The notes: generated from the sequence alone by a model not told the origin. A stretch of 64,000 bases of DNA from Balanoglossus misakiensis (GCA_040954595.2 CM082597.2:5456001-5520000), one strand, 5' to 3'; shown: positions 1 to 16,080, counted from the stretch's first letter. Translations and numbers: made by a program.

Positions 1-3000
1 AATTGACATTTCTGGATGATTTTCATGAGCTATAACCCATGGTTTTTATCAAAAAACCACCAAATTCTGAAATTTCGCGAGGTCGGAAAATTGACATTTC
101 TGGATGATTTTCATGAGCTATAACCCATGGTTTTTATCAAAAAACCACCAAATTCTGAAATTTCGCGAGATCGGAAAATTGACATTTCTGGATGATTTTC
201 ATGAGCTATAACCCATGGTTTTTATCAAAAAACCACCAAATTCTGAAATTTCGCGAGGTCGGAAAATTGACATTTCTGGATGATTTTCATGAGCTATAAC
301 CCATGGTTTTTATCAAAAAACCACCAAATTCTGAAATTTCGCGAGGTCGGAAAATTGACATTTCTGGATGATTTTCATGAGCTATAACCCATGGTTTTTA
401 TCAAAAAATGACCACATTTTGAAATTTCGCGAAGTCGAAAAATTGACATTTCTGGACCATTTTCATGAGCTATAACCCATGGTTTTTATCAAACAATGAC
501 CACATTTTGAAATTTCGCGAAGTCGAAAAATTGACATTTCTGGATGATTTTCATGAGCTATAACCCATGGTTTTTATCAAAAAACCACCAAATTCTGAAA
601 TTTCGCGAAGTCGAAAAATTGACATTTCTGGATGATTTTCATGAGCTATAACCCATGGTTTTTATCAAAAAACCACCAAATTCTGAAATTTCGCGAGGTC
701 GGAAAATTGACATTTCTGGATGATTTTCATGAGCTATAACCCATGGTTTTTATCAAAAAACCACCAAATTCTGAAATTTCGCGAGATCGGAAAATTGACA
801 TTTCTGGATGATTTTCATGAGCTATAACCCATGGTTTTTATCAAAAAACCACCAAATTCTGAAATTTCGCGAGGTCGGAAAATTGACATTTCTGGATGAT
901 TTTCATGAGCTATAACCCATGGTTTTTATCAAAAAACCACCAAATTCTGAAATTTCGCGAGGTCGGAAAATTGACATTTCTGGATGATTTTCATGAGCTA
1001 TAACCCATGGTTTTTATCAAAAAATGACCACATTTTGAAATTTCGCGAAGTCGAAAAATTGACATTTCTGGACCATTTTCATGAGCTATAACCCATGGTT
1101 TTTATCAAACAATGACCACATTTTGAAATTTCGCGAAGTCGAAAAATTGACATTTCTGGAGGATTTTCATGAGCTATAACCCATGGTTTTTATCAAAAAA
1201 CCACAAAATTTTGAAATTTCTCGAAGTCGAAAAATTGACATTTCTGGATGATTTTCATGAGCTATAACCCATGGTTTTTATCAAAAAACCACCAAATTCT
1301 GAAATTTCGCGAGGTCGAAAAATTGACATTTCTGGATGATTTTCATGAGCTATAACCCATGGTTTTTATCAAAAAACCACCAAATTCTGAAATTTCGCGA
1401 GGTCGAAAAATTGACATTTCTGGATGATTTTCATGAGCTATAACCCATGGTTTTTATCAGAAAACCACCAAATTCTGAAATTTCGCGAGGTCGAAAAATT
1501 GACATTTCTGGATGATTTTCATGAGCTATAACCCATGGTTTTTATCAAAAAACCACCAAATTCTGAAATTTCGCGAGGTCGAAAAATTGACATTTCTGGA
1601 TGATTTTCATGAGCTATAACCCATGGTTTTTATCAAAAAACCACCAAATTCTGAAATTTCGCGAGGTCGAAAAATTGACATTTCTGGATGATTTTCATGA
1701 GCTATAACCCATGGTTTTTATCAAATAACCACCAAATTCTGAAATTTCGCGAGGTCGGAAAATTGACATTTCTGGATGATTTTCATGAGCTATAACCCAT
1801 GGTTTTTATCAAAAAATGACCACATTTTGAAATTTCGCGAAGTCGAAAAATTGACATTTCTGGATGATTTTCATGAGCTATAACCCATGGTTTTTATCAA
1901 AAAATGACCACATTTTGAAATTTCGCAAAGTCGAAAAATTGACATTTCTGGATGATTTTCATGAGCTATAACCCATGGTTTTTATCAAAAAACCACCAAA
2001 TTCTGAAATTTCGCGAGGTCGGAAAATTGACATTTCTGGATGATTTTCATGAACTATAACCCATGGTTTTTATCAAAAAACCACCAAATTCTGAAATTTC
2101 GCGAGGTCGAAAAATTGACATTTCTGGATGATTTTCATGAGCTATAACCCATGGTTTTTATCAAAAAACCACCAAATTCTGAAATTTCGCGAGGTCGGAA
2201 AATTGACATTTCTGGATGATTTTCATGAGCTATAACCCATGGTTTTTATCAAAAAACCACCAAATTCTGAAATTTCGCGAGGTCGGAAAATTGACATTTC
2301 TGGATGATTTTCATGAGCTATAACCCATGGTTTTTATCAAAAAACCACAAAATTCTGAAATTTCGCGAGGTCGGAAAATTGACATTTCTGGATGATTTTC
2401 ATGAGCTATAACCCATGGTTTTTATCAAAAAACCACCAAATTCTGAAATTTCGCGAAGTCGAAAAATTGACATTTCTGGATGATTTTCATGAGCTATAAC
2501 CCATGGTTTTTATCAGAAAACCACCAAATTCTGAAATTTCGCGAGGTCGAAAAATTGACATTTCTGGATGATTTTCATGAGCTATAACCCATGGTTTTTA
2601 TCAAAAAACCACCAAATTCTGAAATTTCGCGAGGTCGAAAAATTGACATTTCTGGATGATTTTCATGAGCTATAACCCATGGTTTTTATCAAATAACCAC
2701 CAAATTCTGAAATTTCGCGAGGTCGAAAAATTGACATTTCTGGATGATTTTCATGAGCTATAACCCATGGTTTTTATCAAAAAATGACCACATTTTGAAA
2801 TTTCGCGAAGTCGAAAAATTGACATTTCTGGATGATTTTCATGAGCTATAACCCATGGTTTTTATCAAAAAATGACCACATTTTGAAATTTCGCGAAGTC
2901 GAAAAATTGACATTTCTGGATGATTTTCATGAGCTATAACCCATGGTTTTTATCAAAAAACCACCAAATTTTGAAATTTATCGAAGTCGAAAAATTGACA

Positions 3001-3398
3001 TTTCTGGATGATTTTCTTGAGCTATAACCCATGGTTTTTATCAAAAAACCACCAAATTCTGAAATTTCGCGAAGTCGAAAAATTGACATTTCTGGATGAT
3101 TTTCATGAGCTATAACCCATGGTTTTTATCAAAAAACCACCAAATTTTGAAATTTCGCGAAGTCGAAAAATTGACATTTCTGGATGATTTTCATGAGCTA
3201 TAACCCATGGTTTTTATCAAAAAACCACCAACTTCTGAAATTTCGCGAGGTCGAAAAATTGACATTTCTGGATGATTTTCATGAGCTATAACCCATGGTT
3301 TTTATCAAAAAACCTCCAAATTCTGAAATTTCGCGAGGTCGGAAAATTGACATTTCTGGATGATTTTCATGAGCTATAACCCATGGTTTTTATCAAAA
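1..3398 (+). repeat. 88-bp satellite array, forward block
   Basis: Head-to-tail tandem array with a strict 88-bp period (the aattgacatttctgg start recurs at 1, 89, 177 and so on), about 38.6 copies. Every monomer carries an NcoI-type CCATGG and a TTTCGCGA core. Two monomer classes alternate. One has accaccaaattctg with gcgaggtcgg. The other has atgaccacattttg with gcgaagtcga, often with tggaccattttc in place of tggatgattttc. Because 88 is not a multiple of 3, the short ORFs inside are chance products. The left edge is cut by the window, so the field is larger than seen. Confidence 0.98.
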
Positions 3399-6300
3399 AC
3401 CATGGGAATTTGGTGGTTTTTTGATAAAAACCATGGGTTATAGCTCATGAAAATCATCCAGAAATGTCAATTTTCCGACCTCGCGAAATTTCAGAATTTG
3501 GTGGTTTTTTGATAAAAACCATGGGTTATAGCTCATGAAAATCATCCAGAAATGTCAATTTTCCGACCTCGCGAAATTTCAGAATTTGGTGTTTTTTTGA
3601 TAAAAACCATGGGTTATAGCTCATGAAAATCATCCAGAAATGTCAATTTTCCGATCTCGCGAAATTTCAGAATTTGGTGGTTTTTTGATAAAAACCATGG
3701 GTTATAGCTCATGAAAATCATCCAGAAATGTCAATTTTCCGACCTCGCGAAATTTCAGAATTTGGTGGTTTTTTGATAAAAACCATGGGTTATAGCTCAT
3801 GAAAATCATCCAGAAATGTCAATTTTCCAACCTCGCGAAATTTCAGAATTTGGTGGTTTTTTGATAAAAACCATGGGTTATAGCTCATGAAAATCATCCA
3901 GAAATGTCAATTTTCCGACCTCGCGAAATTTCAGAATTTGGTGGTTTTTTGATAAAAACCATGGGTTATAGCTCATGAAAATCATCCAGAAATGTCAATT
4001 TTTCGACCTCGCGAAATTTCAGAATTTGGTGGTTTTTTGATAAAAACCACGGGTTATAGCTCATGAAAATCATCCAGAAATGTCAATTTTCGGACCTCGC
4101 GAAATTTCAGAATTTGGAGGTTTTTTTTATAAAAACCATGGGTTATAGCTCATGAAAATCATCCAGCAATGTCAATTTTCCGATCTCGCGAAATTTCAGA
4201 ATTTGGTGGTTTTTTGATAAAAACCATGGGTTATAGCTCATGAAAATCATCCAGAAATGTCAATTTTCCGACCTCGCGAAATTTCAGAATTTGGTGGTTT
4301 TTTGATAAAAACCATGGGTTATAGCTCATGAAAATCATCCAGAAATGTCAATTTTCCGACCTCGCGAAATTTCAGAATTTTGTGTTTTTTTGATAAAAAC
4401 CATGGGTTATAGCTCATGAAAATCATCCAGAAATGTCAATTTTCCGATCTCGCGAAATTTCAGAATTTGGTGGTTTTTTGATAAAAACCATGGGTTATAG
4501 CTCATGAAAATCATCCAGAAATGTCAATTTTCCGACCTCGCGAAATTTCAGAATTTTGTGGTTTTTTGATAAAAACCATGGGTTATAGCTCATGAAAATC
4601 ATCCAGAAATGTCAATTTTCCGACCTCGCGAAATTTCAGAATTTGGTGGTTTTTTGATAAAAACCATGGGTTATAGCTCATGAAAATCATCCAGAAATGT
4701 CAATTTTCCGACCTCGCGAAATTTCAGAATTTGGTGGTTTTTTGATAAAAACCATGGGTTATAGCTCATGAAAATCATCCAGAAATGTCAATTTTTCGAC
4801 TTCGCGAAATTTCAGAATTTGGTGGTTTTTTGATAAAAACCATGGGTTATAGCTCATGAAAATCATCCAGAAATGTCAATTTTTCGACTTCGCGAAATTT
4901 CAGAATTTGGTGGTTTTTGATAAAAACCATGGGTTATAGCTCATGAAAATCATCCAGAAATGTCAATTTTCCGACCTCGCGAAATTTCAGAATTTGGTGG
5001 TTTTTTGTTAAAAACCATGGGTTATAGCTCATGAAAATCATCCAGAAATGTCAATTTTCCGACCTCGCGAAATTTCAGAATTTGGTGGTTTTTTGATAAA
5101 AACCATGGGTTATAGCTCATGAAAATCATCCAGAAATGTCAATTTTCCGACCTCGCGAAATTTCAGAATTTGGTGGTTTTTTGATAAAAACCATGGGTTA
5201 TAGCTCATGAAAATCATCCAGAAATGTCAATTTTCCGATCTCGCGAAATTTCAGAATTTGGTGGTTTTTTGATAAAAACCATGGGTTATAGCTCATGAAA
5301 ATCATCCAGAAATGTCAATTTTCCGACCTCGCGAAATTTCAGAATTTTGTGGTTTTTTGATAAAAACCATGGGTTATAGCTCATGAAAATCATCCAGAAA
5401 TGTCAATTTTCCGACCTCGCGAAATTTCAGAATTTGGTGGTTTTTTGATAAAAACCATGGGTTATAGATCATGAAAATCATCCAGAAATGTCAATTTTCC
5501 GACCTCGCGAAATTTCAGAATTTGGTGGTTTTTTGATAAAAACCATGGGTTATAGCTCATGAAAATCATCCAGAAATGTCAATTTTTCGACTTCGCGAAA
5601 TTTCAGAATTTGGTGGTTTTTTGATAAAAACCATGGGTTATAGCTCATGAAAATCATCCAGAAATGTCAATTTTTCGACTTCGCGAAATTTCAGAATTTG
5701 GTGGTTTTTTGATAAAAACCATGGGTTATAGCTCATGAAAATCATCCAGAAATGTCAATTTTCCGACCTCGCGAAATTTCAGAATTTGGTGGTTTTTTGT
5801 TAAAAACCATGGGTTATAGCTCATGAAAATCATCCAGAAATGTCAATTTTCCGACCTCGCGAAATTTCAGAATTTGGTGGTTTTTTGATAAAAACCATGG
5901 GTTATAGCTCATGAAAATCATCCAGAAATGTCAATTTTCCGACCTCGCGAAATTTCAGAATTTGGTGGTTTTTTGATAAAAACCATGGGTTATAGCTCAT
6001 GAAAATCATCCAGAAATGTCAATTTTTCGACCTCGCGAAATTTCAGAATTTGGTGGTTTTTTGATAAAAACCATGGGTTATAGCTCATGAAAATCATCCA
6101 GAAATGTCAATTTTCCGACCTCGCGAAATTTCAGAATTTGGTGGTTTTTTGATAAAAACCATGGGTTATAGCTCATGAAAATCATCCAGAAATGTCAATT
6201 TTCCGACCTCGCGAAATTTCAGAATTTGGTGGTTTTTTGATAAAAACCATGGGTTATAGCTCATGAAAATCATCCAGAAATGTCAATTTTCGACTTCGCG

Positions 6301-9300
6301 AAATTTCAGAATTTGGTGGTTTTTTGATAAAAACCATGGGTTATAGCTCATGAAAATCATCCAGAAATGTCAATTTTTCGACTTCGCGAAATTTCAGAAT
6401 TTGGTGGTTTTTTGATAAAAACCATGGGTTATAGCTCATGAAAATCATCCAGAAATGTCAATTTTCCGACCTCGCGAAATTTCAGAATTTGGTGGTTTTT
6501 TGATAAAAACCATGGGTTATAGCTCATGAAAATCATCCAGAAATGTCAATTTTCCGACCTCGCGAAATTTCAGAATTTGGTGGTTTTTTGATAAAAACCA
6601 TGGGTTATAGCTCATGAAAATCATCCAGAAATGTCAATTTTCCGACCTCGCGAAATTTCAGAATTTGGTGGTTTTTTGATAAAAACCATGGGTTATAGCT
6701 CATGAAAATCATCCAGAAATGTCAATTTTTCGACCTCGCGAAATTTCAGAATTTGGTGGTTTTTTGATAAAAACCATGGGTTATAGCTCATGAAAATCAT
6801 CCAGAAATGTCAATTTTCCGACCTCGCGAAATTTCAGAATTTGGTGGTTTTTTGATAAAAACCATGGGTTATAGCTCATGAAAATCATCCAGAAATGTCA
6901 ATTTTTCGACTTCGCGAAATTTCAGAATTTGGTGGTTTTTTGATAAAAACCATGGGTTATAGCTCATGAAAATCATCCAGAAATGTCAATTTTTCGACTT
7001 CGCGAAATTTCAGAATTTGGTGGTTTTTTGATAAAAACCATGGGTTATAGCTCATGAAAATCATCCAGAAATGTCAATTTTCCGACCTCGCGAAATTTCA
7101 GAATTTGGTGGTTTTTTGTTAAAAACCATGGGTTATAGCTCATGAAAATCATCCAGAAATGTCAATTTTCCGACCTCGCGAAATTTCAGAATTTGGTGGT
7201 TTTTTGATAAAAACCATGGGTTATAGCTCATGAAAATCATCCAGAAATGTCAATTTTCCGACCTCGCGAAATTTCAGAATTTGGTGGTTTTTTGATAAAA
7301 ACCATGGGGTATAGCTCATGAAAATCATCCAGAAATGTCAATTTTTCGACCTCGCGAAATTTCAGAATTTGGTGGTTTTTTGATAAAAACCATGGGTTAT
7401 AGCTCATGAAAATCATCCAGAAATGTCAATTTTCCGACCTCGCGAAATTTCAGAATTTGGTGGTTTTTTGATAAAAACCATGGGTTATAGCTCATGAAAA
7501 TCATCCAGAAATGTCAATTTTTCGACCTCGCGAAATTTCAAATGTGGTCATTTTTTGATAAAAACCATGGGTTATAGCTCATGAAAATCATCCAGAAATG
7601 TCAATTTTTCGACCTCGCGAAATTTCAGAATTTGGTGGTTTTTTGATAAAAACCATGGGTTATAGCTCATGAAAATCATCCAGAAATGTCAATTTTTCAC
7701 TTCGCGAAATTTCAAAATTTGGTGGTTTTTTGATAAAAACCATGGGTTATAGCTCATGAAAATCATCCAGAAATGTCAATTTTTCGACCTCGCGAAATTT
7801 CAAAATTTGGTGGTTTTTTGATAAAAACCATGGGTTATAGCTCATGAAAATCATCCAGAAATGTCAATTTTCGACTTCGCGAAATTTCAGAATTTGGTGG
7901 TTTTTTGATAAAAACCAGGGTTATAGCTCAAGACAATCATCCAGAAATGTCAATTTTTCGACTTCGATAAATTTCAAAATTTGGTGGTTTTTTGATAAAA
8001 ACCATGGGTTATAGCTCATGAAAATCATCCAGAAATGTCAATTTTTCGACTTCGCGAAATTTCAAATGTGGTCATTTTTGATAAAAACCATGGGTTATAG
8101 CTCATGAAAATCATCCAGAAATGTCAATTTTTCGACTTCGCGAAATTTCAAAATGTGGTCAATTTTTGATAAAAACCATGGGTTATAGCTCATGAAAATC
8201 ATCCAGAAATGTCAATTTTCCGACCTCGCGAAATTTCAGAATTTGGTGGTTATTTGATAAAAACCATGGGTTATAGCTCATGAAAATCATCCAGAAATGT
8301 CAATTTTTCGACCTCGCGAAATTTCAGAATTTGGTGGTTTTTTGATAAAAACCATGGGTTATAGCTCATGAAAATCATCCAGAAATGTCAATTTTTCGAC
8401 CTCGCGAAATTTCAGAATTTGGTGGTTTTTTGATAAAAACCATGGGTTATAGCTCATGAAAATCATCCAGAAATGTCAATTTTTCGACCTCGCGAAATTT
8501 CAGAATTTGGTGGTTTTTTGATAAACACCATGGGTTATAGCTCATGAAAATCATCCAGAAATGTCAATTTTTCGACCTCGCAAAATTTCAGAATTTGGTG
8601 GTTTTTTGATAAAAACCATGGGTTATAGCTCATGAAAATCATCCAGAAATGTCAATTTTCCGACCTCGCGAAATTTCAGAATTTGGTGGTTTTTTGATAA
8701 AAACCATGGGTTATAGCTCATGAAAATCATCCAGAAATGTCAATTTTTCGACCTCGCGAAATTTCAGAATTTGGTGGTTTTTTGATAAACACCATGGGTT
8801 ATAGCTCATGAAAATCATCCAGAAATGTCAATTTTTCGACCTCGCGAAATTTCAGAATTTGGTGGTTTTTTGATAAAAACCATGGGTTATAGCTCATGAA
8901 AATCATCCAGAAATGTCAATTTTCCGACCTCGCGAAATTTCAGAATTTGGTGGTTTTTTGATAAAAACCATGGGTTATAGCTCATGAAAATCATCCAGAA
9001 ATGTCAATTTTCCGACCTCGCGAAATTTCAGAATTTGGTAGTTTTTTGATATAAACCATGGGTTATAGCTCATGAAAACCATCCAGAAATGTCAATTTTT
9101 CGACCTCGCGAAATTTCAAAATTTGGTGGTTTTTTGATAAAAACCATGGGTTATAGCTCATGAAAATCATCCAGAAATGTCAATTTTTCGACCTCGCGAA
9201 ATTTCAAAATTTGGTGGTTTTTTGATAAAAACCATGGGTTATAGCTCATGAAAATCACCCAGAAATGTCAATTTTTCGACCTCGCGAAATTTCAGAATTT

Positions 9301-12300
9301 GTGGTTTTTGATAAAAACCATGGGTTATAGCTCATGAAAACCATCCAGAAATGTCAATTTTTCGACCTCGTGAAATTTCAGAATTTGGTGGTTTTTTGAT
9401 AAAAACCATGGGTTATAGCTCAGGAAAATCATCCAGAAATGTCAATTTTTCGACCTTGCGAAATTTCACAATTTGGTGGTTTTTTGATAAAAACCATGGG
9501 TTATAGCTCATGAAAATCATCCAGAAATGTCAATTTTTCGACCTCGCGAAATTTCAGAATTTGGTGGTTTTTTGATAAAAACCATGGGTTATAGCTCATG
9601 AAAATCATCCAGAAATGTCAATTTTTCGACCTCGCGAAATTTCAGAATTTGGTGGTTTTTGATAAAAACCATGGTTATAGCTCATGAAAATCATCCAGAA
9701 ATGTCAATTTTCCGACCTCGCGAAATTTCAGAATTTGGTGGTTTTTTGATAAAAACCATGGGTTATAGCTCATGAAAATCATCCAGAAATGTCAATTTTC
9801 CGACCTCGCGAAATTTCAGAATTTGATGGTTTTTTGATAAAAACCATGGGTTATAGCTCATGAAAATCATCCAGAAATGTCAATTTTCCGACCTCGCGAA
9901 ATTTCAGAATTTGGTGGTTTTTTGATAAAAACCATGGGTTATAGCTCATGAAAATCATCCAGAAATGTCAATTTTCCGACCTCGCGAAATTTCAGAATTT
10001 GGTGGTTTTTTGTTAAAAACCATGGGTTATAGCTCATGAAAATCATCCAGAAATGTCAATTTTCCGACCTCGCGAAATTTCAGAATTTGGTGGTTTTTTG
10101 ATAAAAACCATGGGTTATAGCTCATGAAAATCATCCAGAAATGTCAATTTTCCGACCTCGCGAAATTTCAGAATTTGGTGGTTTTTTGATAAAAACCATG
10201 GGTATAGCTCATGAAAATCATCCAGAAATGTCAATTTTTCGACCTCGCGAAATTTCAGAATTTGGTGGTTTTTTGATAAAAACCATGGGTTATAGCTCAA
10301 GAAAATCATCCAGAAATGTCAATTTTTCGACTTCGATAAATTTCAAAATTTGGTGGTTTTTTGATAAAAACCATGGGTTATAGCTCATGAAAATCATCCA
10401 GAAATGTCAATTTTTCGACTTCGCGAAATTTCAAAATGTGGTCATTTTTTGATAAAAACCATGGGTTATAGCTCATGAAAATCATCCAGAAATGTCAATT
10501 TTTCGACTTCGCGAAATTTCAAAATTTGGTGGTTTTTTGATAAAAACCATGGGTTATAGCTCATGAAAATCATCCAGAAATGTCAATTTTTCGACCTCGC
10601 GAAATTTCAAAATTTGGTGGTTTTTTGATAAAAACCATGGGTTATAGCTCATGAAAATCATCCAGAAATGTCAATTTTTCGACTTCGCGAAATTTCAGAA
10701 TTTGGTGGTTTTTTGATAAAAACCATGGGTTATAGCTCAAGAAAATCATCCAGAAATGTCAATTTTTCGACTTCGATAAATTTCAAAATTTGGTGGTTTT
10801 TTGATAAAAACCATGGGTTATAGCTCATGAAAATCATCCAGAAATGTCAATTTTTCGACTTCGCGAAATTTCAAAATGTGGTCATTTTCTGATAAAAACC
10901 ATGGGTTATAGCTCATGAAAATAATCCAGAAATGTCAATTTTTCGACTTCGCGAAATTTCAAAATGTGGTCATTTTTTGATAAAAACCATGGGTTATAGC
11001 TCATGAAAATCATCCAGAAATGTCAATTTTCCGACCTCGCGAAATTTCAGAATTTGGTGGTTATTTGATAAAAACCATGGGTTACAGCTCATGAAAATCA
11101 TCCTGAAATGTCAATTTTTCGACCTCGCGAAATTTCAGAATTTGGTGGTTTTTTGATAAAAACCATGGGTTATAGCTCATGAAAATCATCCAGAAATGTC
11201 AATTTTTCGACCTCGCGAAATTTCAGAATTTGGTTATAGCTCATGAAAATCATCCAGAAATGTCAATTTTTCGACCTCGCGAAATTTCAGAATTTGGTGG
11301 TTTTTTGATAAACACCATGGGTTATAGCTCATGAAAATCATCCAGAAATGTCAATTTTTCGACCTCGCGAAATTTCAGAATTTGGTGGTTTTTTGATAAA
11401 AACCATGGGTTATAGCTCATGAAAATCATCCAGAAATGTCAATTTTCCGACCTCGCGAAATTTCAGAATTTGGTGGTTTTTTGATAAAAACCATGGGTTA
11501 TAGCTCATGAAAATCATCCAGAAATGTCAATTTTCCGACCTCGCGAAATTTCAGAATTTGGTGGTTTTTTGATAAAAACCATGGGTTATAGCTCATGAAA
11601 ATCATCCAGAAATGTCAATTTTCCGACCTCGCGAAATTTCAGAATTTGGTGGTTTTTAGATAAAAACCATGGGTTATAGCTCATGAAAATCATCCAGAAA
11701 TGTCAATTTTCCGACCTCGCGAAATTTCAGAATTTGGTGGTTTTTTGATATAAACCATGGGTTATAGCTCATGAAAACCATCCAGAAATGTCAATATTTC
11801 GACCTCGCGAAATTTCAAAATTTGGTGGTTTTTTGATAAAAACCATGGGTTATAGCTCATGAAAATAATCCAGAAATGTCAATTTTTCGACCTCGCGAAA
11901 TTTCAAAATTTGGTGGTTTTTTGATAAAAAACCATGGGTTATAGCTCATGAAAATCACCCAGAAATGTCAATTTTTCGACCTCGCGAAATTTCAGAATTT
12001 GGTGGTTTTTTGATAAAAACCATGGGTTATAGCTCATGAAAATCATCCAGAAATGTCAATTTTTCGACCTCGCGAAATTTCAGAATTTGGTGGTTTTTTG
12101 ATAAAAACCATGGGTTATAGCTCATGAAAATCATCCAGAAATGTCAATTTTTCGACCTCGCGAAATTTCAGAATTTGGTGGTTTTTTGATAAAAACCATG
12201 GGTTATAGCTCATGAAAATCATCCAGAAATATCAATTTTTCGACCTCGCGAAATTTCAGAATTTGGTGGTTTTTTGATAAAAACCATGGGTTATAGCTCA

Positions 12301-15300
12301 TGAAAATCATCCAGAAATGTCAATTTTCCGACCTCGCGAAATTTCAGAATTTTGGTGGTTTTTTGATAAAAACCATGGGTTATAGCTCATGAAAATCATC
12401 CAGAAATGTCAATTTTCCGACCTCGCGAAATTTCAGAATTTGGTGGTTTTTTGTTAAAAACCATGGGTTATAGCTCATGAAAATCATCCAGAAATGTCAA
12501 TTTTCCGACCTCGCGAAATTTCAGAATTTGGTGGTTTTTTGATAAAAACCATGGGTTATAGCTCATGAAAATCATCCAGAAATGTCAATTTTCCGACCTC
12601 GCGAAATTTCAGAATTTGGTGGTTTTTTGATAAAAACCATGGGTTATAGCTCATGAAAATCATCCAGAAATGTCAATTTTTCGACCTCGCGAAATTTCAG
12701 AATTTGGTGGTTTTTTGATAAAAACCATGGGTTATAGCTCATGAAAATCATCCAGAAATGTCAATTTTTCGACTTCGCGAAATTTCAAAATTTGGTGGTT
12801 TTTTGATAAAAACCATGGGTTATAGCTCATGAAAATCATCCAGAAATGTCAATTTTTCGACCTCGCGAAATTTCAAAATTTGGTGGTTTTTTGATAAAAA
12901 CCATGGGTTATAGCTCATGAAAATCATCCAGAAATGTCAATTTTTCGACTTCGCGAAATTTCAGAATTTGGTGGTTTTTTGATAAAAACCATGGGTTATA
13001 GCTCAAGAAAATCATCCAGAAATGTCAATTTTTCGACTTCGATAAATTTCAGAATTTGGTGGTTTTTTGATAAAAACCATGGGTTATAGCTCATGAAAAT
13101 CATCCAGAAATGTCAATTTTTCGACTTCGCGAAATTTCAAAATGTGGTCATTTTTTGATAAAAACCATGGGTTATAGCTCATGAAAATCATCCAGAAATG
13201 TCAATTTTTCGACCTCGCGAAATTTCAGAATTTGGTGGTTTTTTGATAAAAACCATGGGTTATAGCTCATGAAAATCATCCAGAAATGTCAATTTTTCGA
13301 CTTCGCGAAATTTCAAAATTTGGTGGTTTTTTGATAAAAACCATGGGTTATAGCTCATGAAAATCATCCAGAAATGTCAATTTTTCGACCTCGCGAAATT
13401 TCAAAATTTGGTGGTTTTTTGATAAAAACCATGGGTTATAGCTCATGAAAATCATCCAGAAATGTCAATTTTTCGACTCCGCGAAATTTCAGAATTTGGT
13501 GGTTTTTTGATAAAAACCATGGGTTATAGCTCAAGAAAATCATCCAGAAATGTCAATTTTTCGACTTCGATAAATTTCAAAATTTGGTGGTTTTTTGATA
13601 AAAACCATGGGTTATAGCTCATGAAAATCATCCAGAAATGTCAATTTTTCGACTTCGCGAAATTTCAAAATGTGGTCATTTTTTGATAAAAACCATGGGT
13701 TATAGCTCATGAAAATCATCCAGAAATGTCAATTTTCCGACCTCGCGAAATTTCAGAATTTGGTGGTTATTTGATAAAAACCATGGGTTATAGCTCATGA
13801 AAATCATCCAGAAATGTCAATTTTTCGACCTCGCGAAATTTCAGAATTTGGTGGTTTTTTGATAAAAACCATGGGTTATAGCTCATGAAAATCATCCAGA
13901 AATGTCAATTTTTCGACCTCGCGAAATTTCAGAATTTGGTGGTTTTTTGATAAAAACCATGGGTTATAGCTCATGAAAATCATCCAGAAATGTCAATTTT
14001 TCGACCTCGCGAAATTTCAGAATTTGGTGGTTTTTTGATAAACACCATGGGTTATAGCTCATGAAAATCATCCAGAAATGTCAATTTTCCGACCTCGCGA
14101 AATTTCAGAATTTGGTGGTTTTTTGATAAAAACCATGGGTTATAGCTCATGAAAATCATCCAGAAATGTCAATTTTTCCGACCTCGCGAAATTTCAGAAT
14201 TTGGTGGTTTTTTGATAAAAACCATGGGTTATAGCTCATGAAAATCATCCAGAAATGTCAATTTTTCGACCTCGCGAAATTTCAGAATTTGGTGGTTTTT
14301 TGATAAACACCATGGGTTATAGCTCATGAAAATCATCCAGAAATGTCAATTTTTCGACCTCGCGAAATTTCAGAATTTGGTGGTTTTTTGATAAAAACCA
14401 TGGGTTATAGCTCATGAAAATCATCCAGAAATGTCAATTTTCCGACCTCGCGAAATTTCAGAATTTGGTGGTTTTTTGATAAAAACCATGGGTTATAGCT
14501 CATGAAAATCATCCAGAAATGTCAATTTTCCGATCTCGCGAAATTTCAGAATTTGGTGGTTTTTTGATATAAACCATGGGTTATAGCTCATGAAAACCAT
14601 CCAGAAATGTCAATTTTTCGACCTCGCGAAATTTCAAAATTTGGTGGTTTTTTGATAAAAACCATGGGTTATAGCTCATGAAAATCATCCAGAAATGTCA
14701 ATTTTTCGACCTCGCGAAATTTCAAAATTTGGTGGTTTTTTGATAAAAACCATGGGTTATAGCTCATGAAAATCACCCAGAAATGTCAATTTTTCGACCT
14801 CGCGAAATTTCAGAATTTGGTGGTTTTTTGATAAAAACCATGGGTTATAGCTCATGAAAATCATCCAGAAATGTCAATTTTTCGACCTCGTGAAATTTCA
14901 GAATTTGGTGGTTTTTTGATAAAAACCATGGGTTATAGCTCATGAAAATCATCCAGAAATGTCAATTTTTCGACCTCGTGAAATTTCAGAATTTGGTGGT
15001 TTTTTGATAAAAACCATGGGTTATAGCTCATGAAAATCATCCAGAAATGTCAATTTTTCGACCTTGCGAAATTTCACAATTTGGTGTTTTTTTGATAAAA
15101 ACCATGGGTTATAGCTCATGAAAATCATCCAGAAATGTCAATTTTTCGACCTCGCGAAATTTCAGAATTTGGTGGTTTTTTGATAAAAACCATGGGTTAT
15201 AGCTCATGAAAATCATCCAGAAATGTCAATTTTCCGACCTCGCGAAATTTCAGAATTTGGTGGTTTTTTGATAAAAACCATGGGTTATAGCTCATGAAAA

Positions 15301-16080
15301 TCATCCAGAAATGTCAATTTTCCGACCTCGCGAAATTTCAGAATTTGGTGGTTTTTTGATAAAAACCATGGGTTATAGCTCATGAAAATCATCCAGAAAT
15401 GTCAATTTTTCGACCTCGTGAAATTTCAGAATTTGGTGGTTTTTTGATAAAAACCATGGGTTATAGCTCATGAAAATCATCCAGAAATGTCAATTTTTCG
15501 ACCTTGCGAAATTTCAGAATTTGGTGGTTTTTTGATAAAAACCATGGGTTATAGCTCATGAAAATCATCCAGAAATGTCAATTTTTCGACCTCGCGAAAT
15601 TTCAGAATTTGGTGGTTTTTTGATAAAAACCATGGGTTATAGCTCATGAAAATCATCCAGAAATGTCAATTTTCCGACCTCGCGAAATTTCAGAATTTGG
15701 TGGTTTTTTGATAAAAACCATGGGTTATAGCTCATGAAAATCATCCAGAAATGTCAATTTTCCGACCTCGCGAAATTTCAGAATTTGGTGGTTTTTTGAT
15801 AAAAACCATGGGTTATAGCTCATGAAAATCATCCAGAAATGTCAATTTTCCGATTTCGCGAAATTTCAGAATTTGGTGGTTTTTTGATAAAAACCATGGG
15901 TTATAGCTCATGAAAATCATCCAGAAATGTCAATTTTCCGACCTCGCGAAATTTCAGAATTTGGTGGTTTTTTGATAAAAACCATGGGTTATAGCTCATG
16001 AAAATCATCCAGAAATGTCAATTTTTCGACTTCGCGAAATTTCAGAATTTGGTGGTTTTTTGATAAAAACCATGGGTTAT

